Program-made: the position numbers and the translations under genes
In this document: positions 48,382-58,000 of the stretch, piece by piece
How the letters are laid out: every line of letters starts with the position of its first letter
Numbering within the stretch: position 1 is the stretch's first letter
Notes under the pieces: model-generated
What the model saw: the letters and a program-made list of their open reading frames with translations, nothing else
Databases searched by the model: none
Told to the model about the DNA's origin: nothing
NCBI GenBank assembly: GCA_001403755.1
Contig: CYUH01000013.1
Location: forward strand, 62,001-126,000
DNA: 64,000 nt
From: Chryseobacterium senegalense
Lineage (GTDB): Bacteria; Bacteroidota; Bacteroidia; Flavobacteriales; Weeksellaceae
Reading direction: 5' to 3'

Positions 48382-50370
48382 ATGCAGGAACAACAACACC
48401 AAATTAAAATCTACGGATTCCTTCAAAAGGCGGTTTATGCGGTCGTGGCACTGGATTGTGCGTCCCTTTTCTACCTCGATGCAGATATTCCTGTAGTTTC
48501 AAATCTATTGAAAAATTTTTCGAAGATGAGTTTCTTTTACCCACCCATCAACGCAAAGTTTGCGACCCTGATTCTGATTGGATTGGTGGCAATTGGAACA
48601 AAGGCGAAGAAGAAAAAGGATTTGAACATCGCCACGGAAATCGTAATCCCCATGATATTGGGCTTGTTGATGATTTTTTCTTCACTCGTTTGGCAAAACG
48701 AGGCAGGAAACTCCAAACTCCCTAAAATTTTTCCTGCGCTGAATCTTTATCAGGTCATCTATGCCGTATTGTCTTTTTTGGGTGCAGTAATCCTTCAAAT
48801 GGGAGCAGACGCCATCTCAAAACTCATGCAACAAAAAATGGGAAAAGACCGATGGAATGTAGAGGAAGAAAGTTTTGCCCAAAATCAGGAACTTGTAGAA
48901 ACGGACACCTCGATCAATATCCCATATCTCTTCAGATACAGTAAAAAAATCAACAAGGGATGGGTCAATATCAATCCATTTCGTGGGACGATGGTGATTG
49001 GAACGCCTGGAAGTGGAAAGTCTTTCGGAATCATCAATCCCGCAATCAGGCAAATGATAGCGAAAGGCTTCTGCCTGTGTATTTACGATTTCAAGTTTCC
49101 CGATTTGGCGCAGATTGCCTACTACCATTATCTGTTGAAGAAAAGCAAAGATTCGGGGTATGAATACGATTTTCATGTCATCAATCTAAACGAGGTTGAA
49201 AAATCCAAAAGGGTAAACCCGTTCAAAAAGGAATACATCCAAACTTTGGCGGAAGCACAGGAAATGGCGGAGTCTATGGTATCCTCGCTCCAAAAGGGAG
49301 GTTCAAGTTCGGGAGGCGGTTCCGATGCATTTTTCACCCAATCTGCCATCAACTTTCTTTCGTCGAGTATCTACTTTTTTGCCACCTACGAGGACGGAAA
49401 ATATTCGGATTTACCACATATCCTGTCCTTTATGAACCGAAGTTACAAGGAGATTTTTGACACACTTTTTACCAACGAGGAAATATTCTCACTGCTTTCT
49501 CCCTTTAAGACGGCGTATGAAAACAAGGCATTTGACCAGTTGGAGGGACAGGTCGGAACCTTGAAGATATTTCTCTCACGATTGGCGACCAAGGAAAGTT
49601 TCTGGGTGTTTTCGGGCGACGAAGTGGAACTTAAAATTACGAACAGGGAGAATCCTTCCATCCTGATTTTGGCATCCGATCCAGGAACGCAGGACATCAA
49701 TTCCGCCCTTTATTCATCGGTTTTGAACAGGACTTTACGACTCATCAACTCCAAACACAATTTGCCGGGAGGAATTATTGCTGACGAGTTTCCCACCATC
49801 TACATACATAAAATCGACAACGTGGTGGCGACCGCAAGGAGCAACAAAGTGGCGGTCTTATTGGGACTTCAGGAAATCCCACAACTCCGACAGTTTTACA
49901 AAAAAGAAGTTGCCGACACCATTTCCGCCATTGTTGGAAATATCCTTTCAGGTTCCGCAAGGGACAAAAATACTCTGGAATGGCTGGAGAAACTGTTCGG
50001 AAAAATCAAGCAAAAATCCTATTCCCAATCCATCTCCCAACAAGGAACGACGACCAGCATCAACGAGAAAATGGACTTTATGATTCCTGCAGGAAAAATT
50101 GCGACGCTCAAAACTGGTGAAATGGTCGGAATGATTGCTCAGGGCGAGGAAAACGACACCGAGGAATACAAAACTTCGGCGATGAACGGCAAAATCAATT
50201 TGGATATGAAGGCCATCAAACAGGAAGAACACAACTATGTGAAAATGCCTTCCTATTACTCATTTGTCGACAAAATGGGAAACAATAGGAAAAACGATGT
50301 CCTGATGACCAACTTCAGAAAAATCAATAAAGAGGTGGAACTCATTGTAAACGAACTTTCAAAAGAATAA
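48382..50370 (+). CDS. Type IV coupling protein (VirD4/MobC family)
   Basis: The 662-residue ATPase has about four N-terminal helices (residues 14-145). A TraG/VirD4 NTPase domain follows with Walker A GTPGSGKSFG (about 207-216) and Walker B GGIIADEFPTIYI. LLGLQEIPQLRQFY is the conserved glutamine segment. It recruits the relaxosome and pumps DNA into the channel. The last 45 residues (MPSYYSFVDKMGNN, NFRKINKEVELIVNELS) match the remnant at 12441-12653, showing that a second coupling gene once existed in the region. Confidence 0.92.
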   Translation: MQEQQHQIKIYGFLQKAVYAVVALDCASLFYLDADIPVVSNLLKNFSKMSFFYPPINAKFATLILIGLVAIGTKAKKKKDLNIATEIVIPMILGLLMIFSSLVWQNEAGNSKLPKIFPALNLYQVIYAVLSFLGAVILQMGADAISKLMQQKMGKDRWNVEEESFAQNQELVETDTSINIPYLFRYSKKINKGWVNINPFRGTMVIGTPGSGKSFGIINPAIRQMIAKGFCLCIYDFKFPDLAQIAYYHYLLKKSKDSGYEYDFHVINLNEVEKSKRVNPFKKEYIQTLAEAQEMAESMVSSLQKGGSSSGGGSDAFFTQSAINFLSSSIYFFATYEDGKYSDLPHILSFMNRSYKEIFDTLFTNEEIFSLLSPFKTAYENKAFDQLEGQVGTLKIFLSRLATKESFWVFSGDEVELKITNRENPSILILASDPGTQDINSALYSSVLNRTLRLINSKHNLPGGIIADEFPTIYIHKIDNVVATARSNKVAVLLGLQEIPQLRQFYKKEVADTISAIVGNILSGSARDKNTLEWLEKLFGKIKQKSYSQSISQQGTTTSINEKMDFMIPAGKIATLKTGEMVGMIAQGEENDTEEYKTSAMNGKINLDMKAIKQEEHNYVKMPSYYSFVDKMGNNRKNDVLMTNFRKINKEVELIVNELSKE

Positions 50371-50373
50371 ATA

Positions 50374-51234
50374 ATGAAACAAAAAATAATTAGAATCCTT
50401 TTACCTATCCTTTTTCTGATGGGAAATTGCCTCGCAGCCCAGTTCAATACGCTGACACCAATCATATCACAAAAAATCGAAGTTTTAATTCCCGTACAAA
50501 AAATGGCTGAAACCAAGGACAGGAAAGACAAAAAATCTTGGAAGGACGTATTCAACTTTACTTCAAGATCGGACTTAAAGACCGAGCTGGATTCACTGAA
50601 ATCGTTGATGAAGCAGTATAACGGTGCAGAACACTTCAGGAAAATGCAGTATGAAAATCTGCAAGATTCCCTGCATCAACTGATTTTAAAGAGGGAAAAT
50701 GATAAAATTAAAAACAATACCCAAATACAGCAAGCAATTAATATTTCTGATGAAAAAGAGTGGATGCCGTCCTTATCCAAAATCGTGATGCCGCTGAAGA
50801 GTAATCTGTACATCACTTCGGGTTACGGCTCAAGGATACATCCTATTTTTGGGAGTCTTAAAATGCACACCGGCATTGATCTGAAAGCCGACCACGAAGA
50901 TGTTTACGCCGTCCTTGACGGACTCGTCACCGAATCGGGTTGGGATACCAAAGGTGGTGGAAACTATATCAAAATCAAACACTATGACCGATTTGAAACC
51001 GCCTATCTGCACCTGTCGCAAATGTATTACAAAGTCGGCGAAAAAGTAAGAGCAGGCTTCATCATCGGAAAAAGCGGCAATACCGGAAATTCTACCGGGC
51101 CACATCTGCATTTCGCGGTAAAGGAATATGGCAGAAACATCAATCCTGCGCATTTCCTCAATGACCTAATCAACGCAAACCAATTAATCACTACATACTA
51201 TGCAAACAGAACATTTACCGACCGAAGACCTTAA
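50374..51234 (+). CDS. M23 family peptidoglycan endopeptidase
   Basis: The 286-residue protein has a signal peptide (MKQKIIRILLPILFLMGNCLAAQ) and a helical middle. The C-terminal LytM/M23 domain has zinc ligands seen as SRIHPIFGSLKMHTGIDL (HxxxxxD pattern) and HLHFAV. It would open peptidoglycan for the conjugation apparatus, taking the role of the lytic transglycosylase VirB1. All catalytic residues look present. It overlaps the next gene by 35 bp. Confidence 0.9.
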   Translation: MKQKIIRILLPILFLMGNCLAAQFNTLTPIISQKIEVLIPVQKMAETKDRKDKKSWKDVFNFTSRSDLKTELDSLKSLMKQYNGAEHFRKMQYENLQDSLHQLILKRENDKIKNNTQIQQAINISDEKEWMPSLSKIVMPLKSNLYITSGYGSRIHPIFGSLKMHTGIDLKADHEDVYAVLDGLVTESGWDTKGGGNYIKIKHYDRFETAYLHLSQMYYKVGEKVRAGFIIGKSGNTGNSTGPHLHFAVKEYGRNINPAHFLNDLINANQLITTYYANRTFTDRRP

Positions 51235-51910
51235 AAAATTCGGAATTATCAACGAAGACTTATCGTTTTCCAAAAATCTGAAAGCAGACGATATTCAAAA
51301 ATTTTTTCAGGGCTACACCATTGTCGCCGACAACGGAAAAAACAGGGCAACCTTCCAACTGACGGAGAACAACACCAAACTCAAAGTCATCTTTTTGGAA
51401 CGGGACAAAAGTATTTCTGAAATCATCGAAAATAGCAAGGAGAAAATTGAGTATTCCAATATTCAAAACCTTTCAAATGAAAATGAACATAAACGTTCAC
51501 TTGAGAAAAAGGCATTTATCTACGATAAGGAAAACAACATCGTAGCCGAGTTCGACCTCATAAAAAATGCCACCGAACTCACCGCAATCATTGTAGACAA
51601 AAAGGATGTCGTGGAAATGAACCGCTACAAAAACGAACTTCAGAAACTGAAAAATTTTCTGATGGATAAAATGGACCAATATCCCGAAATCGCCAAGGAG
51701 ATTTCCAACGACTTGAACATCGTTTCAAGAGAAATCAACACCGTGAACAGCATCTCACCCGATGAAAAACAGATTTTAAAAGGTGGCAATTCTGAAATTG
51801 ACCTGAACGTCAATGACAGGGATACGTACGAAGACGCGAACAGAAACCGGGAAGAGCAGGAAGAAGAAATCGAACAGGAACAGGAGAAACGCCGTGGATT
51901 CCGCAGATAA
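51200..51910 (+). CDS. Conjugation-associated protein of unknown function
   Basis: The 236-residue soluble protein is acidic. The start (LPTEDLKKFGIINEDLSFSKNL) and repeated GYTIVADNGKNRATFQL style resemble proteins that bind or modulate DNA-processing enzymes on Bacteroidota elements (DUF3945-like). That is weak. A coiled-coil middle and a strongly charged end (REEQEEEIEQEQEKRRGF) are visible. It overlaps the peptidase gene and precedes the RadC/JAB gene by 12 bp. Confidence 0.6.
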   Translation: MQTEHLPTEDLKKFGIINEDLSFSKNLKADDIQKFFQGYTIVADNGKNRATFQLTENNTKLKVIFLERDKSISEIIENSKEKIEYSNIQNLSNENEHKRSLEKKAFIYDKENNIVAEFDLIKNATELTAIIVDKKDVVEMNRYKNELQKLKNFLMDKMDQYPEIAKEISNDLNIVSREINTVNSISPDEKQILKGGNSEIDLNVNDRDTYEDANRNREEQEEEIEQEQEKRRGFRR

Positions 51911-51922
51911 ATTTTTGAAAAG

Positions 51923-54295
51923 ATGGAAACAGAAACGATTAATTACCAGAGCAAATATGGACCGAACACGAATTTCCAATTTCCGACGGACGAGGATACG
52001 CAATATCTCAAAACGTCGGCGGGCGAAGTATTACCCTACAAACTCTTCAGCGGGAGAAATGATGCTGACCCAAATTCCGCCCTCCTACGGGAAAAGGACA
52101 ATCAAGGATACGCCAATGATTTTGCGCTCGTAGAGAGACAGTTTTCGGAAAATAAAAGTCTTTCATTCATGGCGGGAACCAGAGTTTCCGATGTGAACGA
52201 TGTGGCTTGGCTTTTCCGTGCACTCGAAGACGAGGCGGTGGAACACACCTTTGCACTCTACAAATTCAAGGACGACAGCTACCTCGTTCAGCATCTTTCA
52301 ACAGGCGGTATTACTTCCACAGTGGTGGATTTGCGTTTGTTGACGGGAAACGTCTTCAAAATGCAGCCCGAAAGCATCACGCTCGTCCACAACCATCCTA
52401 GCGGACAACTGATTTCGAGCAAACACGACCGAATGTTGTTGCAAAGGTTGCACGAAATCTTCGACCACACGGGAATCAAGGTGGAAGACGGCATCGTCAT
52501 CAATCTTCGTTCGGGGAAATATTTAGTATTCAACGGAGATTTGGGAAGCGACCAAGCGTTGGAACTTTCGGTGCAAAACCAACAGCAGCGAAAAGTCAGC
52601 ACCTTTTCCTTTAACAAGCAGATTTTTGCCGCCAATTATCAGCCGTTTAAAATCAATAGTCCCGAAGATACCGCCGCCTATATTTCGAGTCAAAAGTTTG
52701 GGTTGTCGGACAAAACGGAAGCCATCATCCTGAACAATGCGAACGATATCGTGGGAAAATTCATTCTTCCGCAGCATCGACAGTTCGAGAAACTGACCGA
52801 ACTGATGACGATTCACGCCGGAACGGGTGTCATCCTTTATGGAAACAATGTAAACGAGCAGATGTACAAGGAATACCGCGACAAACTCGAACTGATGGGG
52901 TTCACGGCTTTGGATGCGATTTTATTGGAAAGCGGAAACTACCACTCCCTTTACGAAAAGACCAAAATCAACGTCTATGACCACCTTTTGGACAAATTCA
53001 GCAAGAACCATCTGAATGCGGAACCCATTGTCGGCGTATCGGAAAACAACCTAAATAATAGTTACTCTAAAAATTTTAGAAATATGGAAGAACCACCACA
53101 AAAGGATTACGTCAAACTGTTTATTGACGATTCCGAAGGTCATACCAAGCACGAATTTGAAATCTCCTTGACGGAAGACGACAAAGTGAACTACAGCCAG
53201 ATTGCCTCAAAAATCCAGCTGTATCGAAAGCCGGAAGACCATGTTTTGCTATTCGTTGGCGGAGAACTGCTTACCTACGAGGGAAATGAGGAAACAGAAA
53301 AAATCATCGATTCCCTTAAAAGTCTTTTTCTTCCCGATGAGAAAAAACGGAGCAATTTATTCAGCCAAAGTAATTTTCATTCGAGATTTAAAGAAGAAAT
53401 GGATGCCACAAGGTCAGGATTTTCGATAGACGACATCATTGGAGAGCCTTCTATAAAAGATTACGCCAAAATGAACGGAGATGACTTAACACAACACCTC
53501 AATAAAAACAAAGAATATTTTAACAATCAAACCCCAAACATTATGGAAACACAAAAAGAATTCAACCAGGTAGATTATCTAAAAAATCAGCTTAAATACC
53601 TCGGTTTCGGCGAAGACGAAAAACTTCACAAAGAATTGGAAAAAGGCATCAAGTCCAAAAACCAGCAATTCGAAATCAAAACTTCCTCGGACAAGGCACT
53701 GCCCGGAAACAAGGTTGATTTTGCCTTGAAATTCAACAAGACGGAAACGGGTGGTGTTTTCCTCAACTCTTACGACGCCAAATTGAAGAACGAGAAAGGC
53801 GAAGAAATCACCCACAATTTTTCGGTAAACAGAGAAAATACCTTTACCGCAAAAGAAGCCGTAAATCTTTTGGAGGGACGGAGCGTGAAAATCGAGTTCC
53901 ACAACCCCAAAAGCGACCAGTCGGAAACCGCCTTCGTGCAGTTCAACTTTGAGGAGCCAAAGACGGAGAAAGGAAACTATATGTTCCAGAATTTCTACAA
54001 AAACTACGGTGTCGATACCGACAAAATCGTGGAAAAAGCCAACCTCGTTTTCGAAAAGCCGGAATACAGGGATAACACCATCAAGTCACTTGAAAAAGGA
54101 AATCTGGTGAAAGTGAAATTTGAAATGGACGACAAGGTGGTGGAAGGAAAAGCAGTGCTCAATCCGCAATACAAGAACCTGAACCTTTACGACAACGACA
54201 TGAACCGCATCAACACCAACAAACCTTTGCAGGGAATGGAAAATGAAGAAAAACAGGAGAAAGCCCATGTGAAGGAACAGAGCATCAAACGATAA
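51923..54295 (+). CDS. RadC/JAB-domain protein with C-terminal conjugation-associated domains
   Basis: The 790-residue protein has a RadC-type JAB domain (about 70-200) with a complete JAMM metal motif, His156 and His158 in VHNHPSG followed by Asp169. A second region at 235-330 repeats part of the JAB-like fold (DKTEAIILNNANDIVGKF). The last 250 residues start at a new METQKEFNQVDYLKNQLKYLG block that looks like an independently translatable domain of the DUF3945 type. JAMM enzymes cleave isopeptide or ubiquitin-like bonds, but the bacterial RadC role is unknown. Many mobile elements carry one, perhaps as anti-defence. Confidence 0.8.
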   Translation: METETINYQSKYGPNTNFQFPTDEDTQYLKTSAGEVLPYKLFSGRNDADPNSALLREKDNQGYANDFALVERQFSENKSLSFMAGTRVSDVNDVAWLFRALEDEAVEHTFALYKFKDDSYLVQHLSTGGITSTVVDLRLLTGNVFKMQPESITLVHNHPSGQLISSKHDRMLLQRLHEIFDHTGIKVEDGIVINLRSGKYLVFNGDLGSDQALELSVQNQQQRKVSTFSFNKQIFAANYQPFKINSPEDTAAYISSQKFGLSDKTEAIILNNANDIVGKFILPQHRQFEKLTELMTIHAGTGVILYGNNVNEQMYKEYRDKLELMGFTALDAILLESGNYHSLYEKTKINVYDHLLDKFSKNHLNAEPIVGVSENNLNNSYSKNFRNMEEPPQKDYVKLFIDDSEGHTKHEFEISLTEDDKVNYSQIASKIQLYRKPEDHVLLFVGGELLTYEGNEETEKIIDSLKSLFLPDEKKRSNLFSQSNFHSRFKEEMDATRSGFSIDDIIGEPSIKDYAKMNGDDLTQHLNKNKEYFNNQTPNIMETQKEFNQVDYLKNQLKYLGFGEDEKLHKELEKGIKSKNQQFEIKTSSDKALPGNKVDFALKFNKTETGGVFLNSYDAKLKNEKGEEITHNFSVNRENTFTAKEAVNLLEGRSVKIEFHNPKSDQSETAFVQFNFEEPKTEKGNYMFQNFYKNYGVDTDKIVEKANLVFEKPEYRDNTIKSLEKGNLVKVKFEMDDKVVEGKAVLNPQYKNLNLYDNDMNRINTNKPLQGMENEEKQEKAHVKEQSIKR

Positions 54296-54321
54296 TAAAT
54301 AATACCTGACTATTATCCGAA

Positions 54322-54356
54322 GGCGGTAAGTCAAATTTTGATTTGCCGCTTTTTTT
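54322..54356 (+). terminator. Rho-independent terminator after the JAB gene
   Basis: GGCGGTAAGTCAAA pairs with TTTGATTTGCCGCT at 54322-54350, followed by a T-rich run. It lies 27 bp after the stop and probably separates the main tra operon from the lipoprotein-methylase pair. Confidence 0.7.
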
Positions 54357-54370
54357 AAAATGTAATCATT

Positions 54371-55051
54371 ATGAACATCAAATCCATATTTTTAGTTTTC
54401 GTTTCAGTATTTATCCTAAATTCCTGCCACAAGGAAATCAAATCCGAAAAAGGCGGAATCGACCTCATTACCAATGTCTATTTTGATGCCTCCAGAGGAT
54501 TGGACAAGATGCAGAGTTTCCACATCTCGAAAATGAGTTATTCGGAAAACCAAATTATCGAACTGGTTCCAAACCACACCTTTCCCGAAATGAATCAAAA
54601 TGCCTATCTCGTGAGAGATTCTTTCTGCTATCCATTGGATGCTGAAAACGGCAACATCATACTTTCCGATATTCTTGAAAAACAAAAACCCGCATTGGTT
54701 TGGAACAAGAAGGACGGCGCCATATTCTCAAAAGAAATGATTCCGAACTATAATAACAGGCGGAAACTCTCCGACACGGTGTTATTCAAGAAAAAATACA
54801 GACGCTTCGAAATCAATTCGCCTTGGAACTATACCCGTTTCTACATCTATCCGACAGACACGATTCTGCCGTATTCCCTCTACAGACACGCCGAAAAGGA
54901 TTATGGCGGAAGATTGGAGCGCATCGATTCCTACAATAAAAAGACCGACATCTTTGTAAGCCTGCAACTGCTTCCCAGAAAAAACTGGGACGACACGGCG
55001 AAAGACATTTTTGAGTTCAACCACTTCGTAAAAAACAGAAAAAGTGAGTGA
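54371..55051 (+). CDS. Lipoprotein of unknown function
   Basis: The 226-residue protein has a lipoprotein signal peptide with lipobox FILNSC (Cys at about residue 19). The mature part is beta-rich, with KNDGAIF-like and RFYIYPTDTILPYSLYRH segments but no known motif. Surface or entry exclusion is a typical role for lipoproteins on conjugative elements, inferred only. It overlaps the next gene by 8 bp. Confidence 0.65.
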   Translation: MNIKSIFLVFVSVFILNSCHKEIKSEKGGIDLITNVYFDASRGLDKMQSFHISKMSYSENQIIELVPNHTFPEMNQNAYLVRDSFCYPLDAENGNIILSDILEKQKPALVWNKKDGAIFSKEMIPNYNNRRKLSDTVLFKKKYRRFEINSPWNYTRFYIYPTDTILPYSLYRHAEKDYGGRLERIDSYNKKTDIFVSLQLLPRKNWDDTAKDIFEFNHFVKNRKSE

Positions 55052-58000
55052 GACATCCTATTTAAATCATTCTAGTTCAGAAATTTCCATTATTGAGGGA
55101 ACTAAAAACGAACTGATTGTCTTTAACAGCGATAACGACAAAGATTCGTTTTTGGAACTTTTGAAACTAAACAATCAAAACAACGGCAGAACCCTTGTAA
55201 CACTCAATTATAATGAAAATACTGGAAGCTTTGTCGAACGGTTCAAAAACTATGACGGAAAGATATTTCTTTGTCTGACTGGTGATGATGCGGGAAATAG
55301 GTCCACGCAAAAAATCCTCAATGAATTTCAAAATAAAAACATCAAGGACATCCGCATGCTGTATGGGATTTCTGAAAATGGGAATCAAAACTTGGAAGAA
55401 TATTTAAAAAATAAACTCCAAGTTCAAGAGAAAAATACTACTTTAGTTGAACAAAAAACGATAAGAAATGAAGACGATGGAACTCAATCCGAAAGAATTT
55501 CCGACACTCAGCACTTGGGAGCCGAACTTCCTCAACGAAATTCTGGAGAATCTAAACAAACAAGCAAACCCAAGCAAAACGGAAATCACTTTGGAGGACA
55601 AGCTGTGGACGGCAACCATGCTGGAAATGGACTTGAAGACACAATCTGGAAGCATCTGGTCGGAAAACCAGAGCGAGGACCCGTTGACGGAACACAACCG
55701 CAAAATGCTGCAAAAAATGAGGGAGCAGAACATTCCTTGGGCGGAATCGTATCCGGGAGAAATGTATCCAATAGAATAGCAGAAATAGTAAAAACATCTA
55801 CTCAAAACAATGAGGCATTAGGGGTTCTTATTTCAAAATATAAAGGTCAAAAACTGACCAATGAACAAGTTGCGGAAGTTGTTTCCGCAGCTTGTTTTGT
55901 TTCCAGCGATAAGCAAGTTAAACTCAAGGAAAGTCTTAACATTACCGAGGATTTAAAAGAGATCTGTCATCAATTCAAAAGTGGCGGAACAGCTAAAGAA
56001 GGCAGGGGTATTTTGGATGAATACTACACCGATTCAAGGATTGTAGATGCCGTCAGAAATTTAATCAAAGACCAGTTTAAGAACAGGCAGGAAATTTCGG
56101 TATTGGAACCCAGCGTTGGAACGGGAAATTTTCTGTATGCAGTGAAAGAATTGGGAATCAAGTCCAATATCACTGCCTTTGAAATCAACGAAACCACCGC
56201 AAAGATTGCGAAAATCCTTCATCCCGAAGCCCACATCCATCTCCGCTCCTTTGAAACCGAGTTTATCGACGAGAAAGGCAACAAGAAGGAATTTGCCGAA
56301 AAATACGATTTGGTTATCGGTAATCCACCCTACGGCGACCATCGCGGATTATACAAAGGTTTGGGAGAAGAACCCAAAATCTCCAAATACGAGGACTATT
56401 TTGTCAAAAGGTCTTTAGATTCTCTTAAACCCAATGGAGTTTTGGCAATGGTGCTTCCTTCGGGTTGGTTGAACCGACAAGCCCAACTAAAAAATGCAGA
56501 TATTTTGGAAGGTTTTCGTCTGCCGAATGGTGCTTTTGCCGGAACTCAGGTAGGAACGGACATTATTATTCTGCAAAAAAATTCCCAGAAAATTTCTACA
56601 GATATTTCCAATTATTTTGAAAAACATCCCGACAGGATTTTAGGGGAAACCCGAGAGAAAACCAACCGTTTTGGGAGGTTGGAAAACTATGTCTATGGAA
56701 ATTTAGAGGACGCCTTATCTAGGATTGAGCAACTCAAAAATAAAAAGCAGACCGAAAGAATTGGAAACCTCTTTGAAGATTTGTTTTTGGAGGTTGATCA
56801 ACCTAAAGGAGAATCAAAAAGCAAAACTTTAGAAAACACCATTCCCGCTAAAACAGAAGAAATTGACCTTGCAGAAACGAAAGATAAAATTGAGCAAGTT
56901 CTTTCCAGACTTAATGAAGTAAAATTCAAATCTCCCGCAATTGAAAAGGAGATTGAGAAGTATTTCAAACTCCAAACCCAAATTTTTGATAATCCCCCAA
57001 ATTTTTCGAAAGACCAAATTGATGAAATTCATCGTAAAGCGGATAAAATTATCCAGTCCCACAAAGAGAAAAATGCGGAATATCGAATTCAGACCAAACC
57101 GGAAATCAAGAAAGGGGTTTTAAAATACCAATTTTTCAAAGCCGATGAAATTGTGAATGCCTCGCTTCAGAACAGTACCGATATTACTAAAGAACAGATT
57201 GAGGCATTTCGGGACACTTCCTACGACGGCACATTAAACAATCACGGAAAGCACTACCAATTTGCCAACTATATGGACGGAAATTGGGTTCACGATTTTT
57301 ATTACGCCGAAGGGAATATCTACGCCAAATTAGAACAACTGGAAATAGACTTTAAGGACAGGTTCTCGGTTGGCGGAACAGAAAATCAATATGAGAAACA
57401 AAAGGATTTACTCCTCAATGTTCTTCCAAAACCAAAAACTTTAGACGAAATCTCAATCAGTCCGAATCATGAATTTGTCCACCAGTTTGATTTGGGAACC
57501 ATAGAAAAGGAACGCTGGAATCAAAACACAAGACAGACGGAAACTGTAACGGTTCCCTATAATCTTGCAGAAAAATTCAAGGATTTTGTCGGAACGCTGT
57601 CCAGTGAGGCATTTGCAGGTTCTTCATCTTGGGAAGTAAGAAGTTTTGTAGACAACGAAAACGTTACCGGAAGCGACAAGGAACGGAATGCCTTGGTTCG
57701 CGAAAGACGAAAAGTCGCCGCCAACGACTTGTTTCAAAAATTTTTGAGGGAAGAATTGTCGGACGCTTTAAGGAAGCGTTTTGTCAATGATTTTAACCGA
57801 AACTACAACAACATCTATGTTCCGGACTATTCAAAGTTTCCTTTGTTTTCAAAAATCCATTTGAATTTTAAAGGTCGAGAACTTAGATTAACTGAAGTTC
57901 AGAAAGGCGGAATCGGAAGGCAGACCACGAAAGGTGTCGGATTACTTGCACATGAAGTGGGATTTGGAAAAACATTGTCTGGAATCCTGTCCATGCACGA